From positions 36,767,855 through 36,831,854 of the forward strand of contig NC_133774.1 in the NCBI RefSeq assembly GCF_003597395.2: a DNA stretch of 64,000 nucleotides, in the 5' to 3' direction. Both the position numbers and the translations under genes were made by a program. How positions within the stretch are numbered: the first letter of the stretch is position 1; each line of letters begins with the position of its first letter. Origin of the DNA: Chelonoidis abingdonii. Lineage: Eukaryota; Chordata; Testudines; Testudinidae. Under the pieces are notes generated by a model, which worked only from the letters and a program-made list of their open reading frames with translations, did not search any database and was not told the DNA's origin. Shown piece after piece: positions 49,684 through 64,000 of the stretch.

Positions 49684-51697
49684 TTTACACAATGTGTGGA
49701 AATCAGTTCCATTGTTTCTTTTAGTTTCCAATAGGGTAAAAACCCAAATCATGTAGAATGGAAGAGAAATTAAAAAACTTCAAATAAAACTCCACAAATT
49801 AGATCACAAGCTCCCTGGGGAAAAGACCTGTCATTTATTTTGCCTGTATGATGCCATTTGTGTGTACAGAAACAGTTGCCAATAAAGTCCAAATTCCTTA
49901 ACATTAGTTTCTCTCGGCTCATCGGGTACGGGCAAGGGTTGGGAAGTCCAAATACAAATAGGGAGGAGAGAGCAGTCAAACCAGGTTTTGGTTATTTTGG
50001 TTTTGCAAGACTTCACCATTGGGGTTTTGTTTTTTGTAAAAATAAAAACCAGGGTTAAATCCAGCCCCATTTAAGTTAATGGGAGTTTTTCCATAGACTT
50101 CAATGGTGCCAGGAGTTCACCCCAGGGACCTGACACTGCTGATGGACACTGAAAATCCTGAGACTCTTGACCTGAGGCTCTACAGCAGTGTTTTCCACCC
50201 TGAGAAGTATGTGTGAAGCTAGTTCTGGGGAACAATGAGTCAGTGTAACCAGGGCAAGCTACCGGACTCCAGATCAGCCTCCTGTCATCCATCTGCTAAT
50301 AAAAGTGGTAGGTCAGGTGTCACTTGAAAAGTTACCCACCTCCCATTTTGGCCCCTAATGAGCAGGCCTGCAGGTAGCAGCTCATATACCCAAACTTCTT
50401 TGCTGCCGTCTGTGTCCGCTCCAAAGGGGGCATGTAATGTATTACTAGAAAACTAATAGTTCCTTGATCATTAATATTTGCATGTGATGTACATACAACA
50501 AACCCACAAAAGAATTTACAGATGTGCTAGAAATATGTTCAGAAAATGTATTTGTCAACAGTGCCAGTTCCAGACAAAAATGTGCTTGAATGAGTCTCCA
50601 GCGTAAATTAAGCAAGGTGCGATCAAAGATAAAGAAAAGCACATTGCCACACAAGTTAAACAAAGCCATCAGGAGAGCAAGTGGGGACAGATAATCACTT
50701 TATAACTTTGACAGGCGTTGGAAACTGCACTCTCAGGAAGCCTTCCTGAGGAATTGTGCCCCTCTGGTTTTTGTTCAGCTGCCTTGCTTTGGTGGAGGGA
50801 TTTTCGATACACATCTCCTGGCAGCCTCCACTGAAAGTCCTTAGAGAGATAGCCATAGTCATAGAAACTGTGCAGCTGCCGGCTGTGTTTATTACTATTA
50901 AATGTGTTTGGTCTGGGGGTGTAGTTTTATAAAGTTACAGAAAAACTTGTGTTTTCCTTTAAATTGGGCAATAGCTAGGAGAAGAGCTTGGTTAGTGCAG
51001 ACAATCTGAGCACATTTCCAAGCAAACATGAATAACCAGGGGTCTAGCACTGAGCCTTCAGACAAATATGCTCCAGATGCCAAGGGGTGTTTAATATACT
51101 TCTGATCCTGGAGATTTTAGGTTGAATGTGGTAACACGTACAGAGAAAGTGTTGAGGATTCCAAGTGTCCTTCAGGTTCACATTAAGTTTTAATTCTGTG
51201 CAACTCGCTGACAATATAACCCACGTTTTCAACAAAGGACCAAATCTTAGGTCCTGTTCAGGCTGCTGTAAGTCCCATAGAGCCAAGTAAATAGGCTCTG
51301 CAAACCACGGTAACAATGGGCATGAAGTACAAGGCAGGAAGGAAATTTGCAAGTTAGTGCCCTTCAGCAATGTCCTCAAGCTGCTGCCAGGCTGGAAGAC
51401 ACACACAGTTGAAATAATGCACTAGATTCTCTATTGTGTTCTGGCTCCTTTGTGCTGAATGGATGGAGCTGGTAAGCAGCCAGGTGTGGCAAACAGAGTT
51501 CCTCTGGTGTGGGATGTGGAGCCAGCATATCTAATCCATCTCCCTGGCCCAGGAGTATATTTAGTTGATGTATGATTAAAAACCATAGCAATCTGGCATA
51601 AAATGGTTGCTGTAACCTACAACAGGGCTTCAGGCAGATCTCCCAAGAACCATCTGCCTGATGGTGAGATGCTCAATGAAACAGAATCTGTCTAACT
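49684..51697. other. Intron DNA
   Basis: 50050-50125 reads ATCCAGCCCCATTTAAGTTA, ATGGGAGTTTTTCCATAGAC and TTCAATGG, again the dispersed motif. No gene recognised. Confidence 0.45.
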
Positions 51698-52606
51698 TGA
51701 AAATAAGTCATCAACGACTTAGATGTTGGCATAGAAAGTACGCTTATTAAGTTTGCGGACGATACCAAACTGGGAGGGATTGCAACTGCTTTGGAGGACA
51801 GGGTCAAAATTCAAAATGATCTAGACAAATTAGAGAAATGGTCTGAGGTAACTGGATGAAGTTCAATAAAGATAAATGCAAAGTTGCTCACTTAGAAGAA
51901 CAATCAGTTCACACATATAGCAAGGGGAAGACACTGTCTAGGAAGGATATGGCAGAAAGAGATCTAGAGGTCATAGTGGACCGAAGCTAAATATGATAGT
52001 GTGTACTGTTGCAAAAAGCAAACTTAATTTGGATGCAATTAAAGGTGTGGTTGTAACAAGACATGAAGAAGTCATTCTCCGCTCTACTGCTGTGCGGTTA
52101 GGCTCAACTGGAGATTGTGTCGCAGTTCTGGGCAACCGCTTCAAGAAGATATGAGAAAAAACAACAAGAATATTAAAGATTTAGAACATGAACCTATGGA
52201 GGAAGGCTGAAAGAATTGGGTTTCCTTAGTTTGGAAAGAGAAGACTGAGAGGGGACATGATAGCAGTTCAGGTATCTAAAAGTGTGTCATCAGGAGGAGG
52301 GAGAAACTTGTGTTTCACCTTAGCTCTAATGATAAAAACAAGAGGAAGCAATGGGCTAACTGCAGCAAGGGAGAATTTAGGCGGGACATCAGGAAAAAGT
52401 TTCCTAACTAACAGGGTAAGGTAAAGACTGGAATAAATTGCCTAGGAGGTTGTGGAATCTCCACTCTGGAGATATTTAAGAAAAGTAGGTTAGATAAATG
52501 TCTATCAGGGATGGCCTAGACAGTATTTGGTCCTGCCATGAGGGCAGGGGACTGGACTTGATGACCTCTCGAGGTCCCTTCCAGTCCTAGAGTCTATGAA
52601 TCTATG
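51698..52606 (+). mobile_element. CR1 LINE, from RT motif C to 3' end
   Basis: 5'-truncated just before motif C, which reads [10 protein letters not shown] at about 51750. The rest is frameshifted (AAATTAGAGAAATGGTCTGA, TTGGAAAGAGAAGACTGAGA), ending GGACTTGATGACCTCTCGAG, GTCCCTTCCAGTCCTA and the terminal CTATGAATCTATGAT, the CR1 3' octamer repeat. Confidence 0.92.
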
Positions 52607-52862
52607 ATCAAAGAAATCCCTGTCTTGGCAGGTGAGGTAGGAAGGATGCGCAGGGGAGCATAAGTGGTGGCATGTGGAGTGAGTGGGTTTATCGGCCTAG
52701 ATTCCATTTGCATCTGCCAGCTCCATTTGAGAGCAGTCAGCCAGGAGATCCACGGTGAGGCAATCCACCAGGTGTATAAACTGGGAAAAATGAAACCGGC
52801 TTCTATAAAGTGCTCTGACGCCATTAGATTAGAGGTGCTAGATCAGTGCATAATATTATATT

Positions 52863-53699
52863 TAGGGCTGTCAAGCAATTAAAAAAATTAATTGCAGTTT
52901 TAATCGCAGTGTTAAATAATAAAATACCCATTTAAATATTTTGGATGTTTTCCATATTTTCAAATATATTGATTTCGTATTCTGTGTTGTAATTGAAGTG
53001 TACAGTGCTCACTTTATATTATTTTTATTACACATATTTGCACTATAAAAAGATAAACAGTATTTTTCAATTCAACTCATACAAGTACTGTAGTGCAATC
53101 TATCATGAAAGTTGAACTTACAAATGTAGAATTATTTTTACATAACTCCCTTCAGCTGAGTGAACCCTTGTTTGCAAGGGAGGGTGGATTTTACCTCAAC
53201 TTGGCATGAAGTGGGGCTGTGGGGGGAAGGCTGATGCAGGGAGCATGGGCTTGCCAGGCCACTATTCTCTATGACAGCGTTTATCAAACTTTTTGTGCTA
53301 GCGACCCTGTTTGGACTAAAAAAATTATATATATATATTTTTTGACCTTCCCCACTAGAAAAAATTGTGACCCCCCTGCCTTCAACCTCGCCCCCCTTTG
53401 GGCATGGGGCTTCCCCACCTCAGGGTGTGGGGCTCTACGCTTCAGTTGCTCTTGGGGCTACAGCCCCTCTTGGATGCAGGGCTCCAGCTCAGCTCAGGGC
53501 TTCAGCCCCTGTCACTGCCTCCAAGCTGTGGGCTGGAGCTTCAGCCCTCCCCCACCCTAGCTTTCCCTCCCAAGCTGTGGGATGGGGCTTCAGCCCCCTT
53601 CCTGCAGTGGATGCCTCCCTCCCCACCCAGAGGAATGTGATTAACACTTTAATTTTGTTTTCAGTTAATTGCAGGCGTTAATTGCGATTGACAACCCTA
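52863..53699. mobile_element. MITE with nested insertion
   Basis: Ends are TTAGGGCTGTCAAGCAATTA and TTAATTGCGATTGACAACCCTAA, imperfect inverted repeats of the turtle GGGCTGTCAA…TTAATCGCG element. Inside, 53273-53636 has its own hAT-like start (AGCGTTTATCAAACTTTTTG, then GACCC) and a GC-rich body of GCTTCAGCCCC words, so it is a later insertion. Confidence 0.7.
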
Positions 53700-53808
53700 A
53701 TTGTAATGTACTGTAATAAAATCAGTAGTTCTGAGGACCCATTTTAAGTGACAGGGAAGAGTATTACCTGCTGAATGGGATCATTACAGCTGGTGCATGT
53801 TTACTCAC

Positions 53809-53869
53809 CTCATTGTCCCGATGATTAATGTCACTTAGATGCGATTGCTGCAGCAGCACTGCTAGAAGC
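53809..53869 (-). CDS. ANKRD55: ANKRD55 small exon, rest of ankyrin repeat 4
   Basis: A 61-nt exon, phase 2 in and phase 0 out, the shortest of the gene. The acceptor is TTCCACAG and the donor GAG|GTGAGT, close to consensus. It encodes (R)LLAVLLQQSHLSDINHRDNE, completing repeat 4. Skipping it would delete 61 nt and shift the frame. A long plus-strand poly-T/G tract (about 53932-53963) lies just upstream in transcript sense, as poly-A. Confidence 0.95.
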
Positions 53870-54599
53870 CTGTGGAAGCAAAGATATATTTAATATGCTA
53901 CATTCAAGGCTAAAACTGGATGAGAGGGTTGTGGTTTTTTTTGGGGTTTTTTTTTTTTTTTTTTAGAGAAACAGAGCCCCCAATTGAAAGCAAAATTAAT
54001 AGCAGTGATGGATGTGAACCAGAACCTCAGATCTGGTACGTGTTCATGTTTGAAAGCCAAACCCAGATCCAGTTCTGAAGTTTTTGACTTACTTTATGTC
54101 TAACTCAAACCAGAACACAAACTCAACACTTGGAATCAGAGGCCACCTCTACGCAAATGCAAAAGTGGATACAATCAGGAATAATTCCAGTGCTAGTTTC
54201 CAAAATAGTATCAGAATATTAATTAATATCAAATATCAGAATGTAGTGAATGCCTGAGCCATTTTTAAAGCCTAGAAATCAATAGAACTATTTAATGTGA
54301 TCCTGTTTTAAACATAAATGCAAATTTATTACCTTCCTATTACACTTTTGTATTCTTTGATTAACAAGCCACTGAGTTAGATTACGGATCACAGTCTGTC
54401 TGTTGGGAGTAAGGCAAGTATTATGCCATAAACCAGAGTTTATGGAGCTGTACATCTGTTTACTTTTGTAGAGAAGTAGAGTAAACACTCCCATGTTGTG
54501 GAGGGAACAGTTAGAACTATTACACATGAGATGAAGGTTTTTTAGGTTATGAAGCCCTAAAATTGACAAGACAGCCAACAGCTGACGCAAGTAACATAG
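53870..54599. other. Intron DNA
   Basis: Plus-strand T/G-rich tract at 53932-53963. Nothing else recognised. Confidence 0.4.
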
Positions 54600-54795
54600 C
54601 GTCTATACAGATACCGCGTCACCCTAACTACACCAACATAAGCCCTATGCTTCTCATGGAGGTGGAGTTATTATGTTTATGTAGTAGGGCACTTACATTA
54701 GCAGGACTAGGCAGTAATGTGTACACTGACATAATCAGGTTGATTTAAGCTGTTTTACATTGACCTAACTGTGTAGTGTAGAGCATGCCGTAGGT
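54600..54795. mobile_element. Truncated MITE, inverted relative to 46.3 kb copy
   Basis: GCGTCACCCTAACTACACCA, ACATAAGCCCTATGCTTCTC and CATTGACCTAACTGTGTAGT are reverse complements of stretches in the 46334-46833 element. Confidence 0.7.
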
Positions 54796-60829
<6,034 letters not shown>

Positions 60830-61270
60830 AGGTATGTGACGTTACTGACATACACTGGGACCATATAGAACATGGGTTGCAACCACGGTTCTGTAGTGGC
60901 ACCAAATTCTATGTAAAGGGGGTCATATAAGGTGTCTAAGACCAGGTTACTGGTTACTGCTTATGATTATGCTGTCTGTATGTCTGTATCATTTTTGTAG
61001 TTGAAGTTATGAATATTGGCTGTATGCTGTCTGTATTTCAAACTTGTGCTGTGTTACTGGGAAAGATTCCAGACAAGTTGGTGTCAGCTCAGCTTAGCCT
61101 GCTTGATGGCCCATTAAGGACCATCAACTACACAATTGACCCATTGAGAGGAGGCGGATACGCCTTGTGACTCAGCAGGGTGTGCAGAAACTGGCCCATG
61201 TGACTGCAAACTCCATTTTGCTGTAACTTTCCACAGTAGGAACAAAGGAGTGTTCTTACACCTGGAAAAG

Positions 61271-61280
61271 TCTATATAAG
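61271..61280 (+). promoter_or_regulatory. Solo LTR TATA box
   Basis: TCTATATAAG, about 250 bases before the poly(A) signal of the LTR. Confidence 0.65.
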
Positions 61281-61529
61281 GCGAAGGCCTGATCTCCATT
61301 TTGTCTTCAATCCTGCTTCTTACCTCTGGAGGGACTTTGCTGCAAGCTGAAGCTCTACACAAGGGACTGATGACCCATCCCAGCGGGGGATGTACTCCAG
61401 AGACTCAATTTGAACCTGCAGTTTACTTCATCACTGCTACAAGCCTGAACTAAGAACTTTGCCATTACTGTATGTAATTGATTCCATTTAACCAATTCTA
61501 GCTCTCATCTCTATCTTTTTCCTTTTATG

Positions 61530-61535
61530 AATAAA
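61530..61535 (+). terminator. Solo LTR poly(A) signal
   Basis: AATAAA followed by T-rich and then GT-rich sequence, as in LTR R-U5 regions. Confidence 0.6.
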
Positions 61536-61916
61536 CCTTTAGATTTTAGATTCTAAAGGATTGGCAACAGCGTGATTTGTGGGTAAGATCTGATGTGTAT
61601 GTTGACCTGGGTCTGGGGCTTGGTCCTTTGGGATCGAGAGAACCTTTTTCTTTTACTGGGGTGTTGGTTTTTATAACCATTCATCCCCAGGATGTGTGGA
61701 ACTGGTGGTGATACTGGGAGACTGGAGTGTCTAAGGAAATTCCTTGTGTGACTTGAGGTTAGCCAGAGGGGTGACACCAAAGTCTTGTCTGGCTAGTTTG
61801 GTTTGCCTTAGAGGTGGAAAAACCCCAGCCTTGGGCTGTGACTGCCCTGTTTGAGCAATTGGTCCTGATTTGGCACTCTCAGTTGGGTCCCGCCAGAACC
61901 ACATCGTCACAAGGTA

Positions 61917-63889
<1,973 letters not shown>

Positions 63890-64000
63890 TTAGGCCAGGT
63901 CTACACTGCGACTTTAAATCGGTTTAATGGCCGATATACCGATTTAACGCTGTATCCGTTCACACGACATCGTCATTAATATCGAGTTAAACGGCTCCTT
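63890..64000 (+). mobile_element. MITE, left end only
   Basis: Begins GGCCAGGTCTACACTGCGAC and continues TTTAAATCGGTTTAATGGCC and GATATACCGATTTAACGCTG, a common turtle MITE. It runs off the window's right edge. Confidence 0.8.

Larger units (their letters stand above)
60835..61911 (+). mobile_element. Solo LTR of an endogenous retrovirus-like element
   Basis: A 1077-bp sequence begins TGTGACG and ends CGTCACA (TG…CA with 7-bp inverted ends) and is flanked on both sides by AGGTA (60830-60834 and 61912-61916), a 5-bp target-site duplication. It contains TCTATATAAGGCG at 61271 (TATA box) and AATAAA at 61530, in the right order for U3-R-U5 on the plus strand. No internal coding sequence, so it is a solo LTR left by recombination. 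It lies in an ANKRD55 intron, antisense to the gene. Confidence 0.88.

Overview
This is vertebrate nuclear DNA, almost certainly from a hard-shelled (cryptodiran) turtle. The evidence is the mix of interspersed repeats: CR1 LINEs with CR1-type 3' ends, tails of the tRNA-derived turtle SINE family, a DIRS-type retrotransposon, Gypsy gag with a SCAN-like C-terminus, and many palindromic MITEs. There is no bacterial-style gene organisation, no RNA gene and no CRISPR array. The species assignment is inference from repeat types recalled from memory; no search was run.

The window contains one protein-coding gene, ANKRD55, on the minus strand. Ten coding exons were recovered by reading splice sites, reading phase and recognisable protein. 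In transcript order they are 62954-62832, 59946-59816, 58101-57992, 53869-53809, 48729-48601, 40119-39935, 38274-38107, 36406-35742, 29605-29504 and 16780-16668 (ending in the stop codon). All phases join without a frameshift or internal stop, giving about 594 codons. The family is about 614 residues long, so only the first 20-25 residues, the 5' UTR and the promoter lie beyond the right edge. The first seven exons encode nine ankyrin repeats. Exon 8 encodes most of a low-complexity, basic and serine-rich tail, and the last two encode the conserved C-terminus.

Layout from left to right. 1-2712 is the start of a DIRS element on the minus strand, running off the left edge. 2.7-16.4 kb is intergenic DNA downstream of ANKRD55 with MIR-like, LTR-like, hAT-like and turtle SINE relics. 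16.4-16.8 kb is the last exon and start of the 3' UTR. The large intron from 16.8 to 29.5 kb holds CR1 pieces, an L1-like ORF2 relic, a decayed Gypsy gag and several palindromic elements. 29.6-35.7 kb holds a MITE, a CR1 RT fragment and an 81-bp duplication. 35.7-64 kb holds the large exon 8 and the ankyrin exons, separated by introns with more MITEs, a CR1 3' end and a 1077-bp solo LTR with a 5-bp target-site duplication.

No new multi-gene system is present. The points most worth a second look are small: a tandem TAGTAG acceptor and a second strong donor around exon 8 (the second donor shifts frame but stays open through both downstream exons); two acceptors built from TTTA microsatellites; a 48-bp near-perfect inverted repeat; a palindrome with a YY1-like site in its loop; a folded-back turtle SINE; and a gag-only Gypsy relic with a SCAN-like segment.
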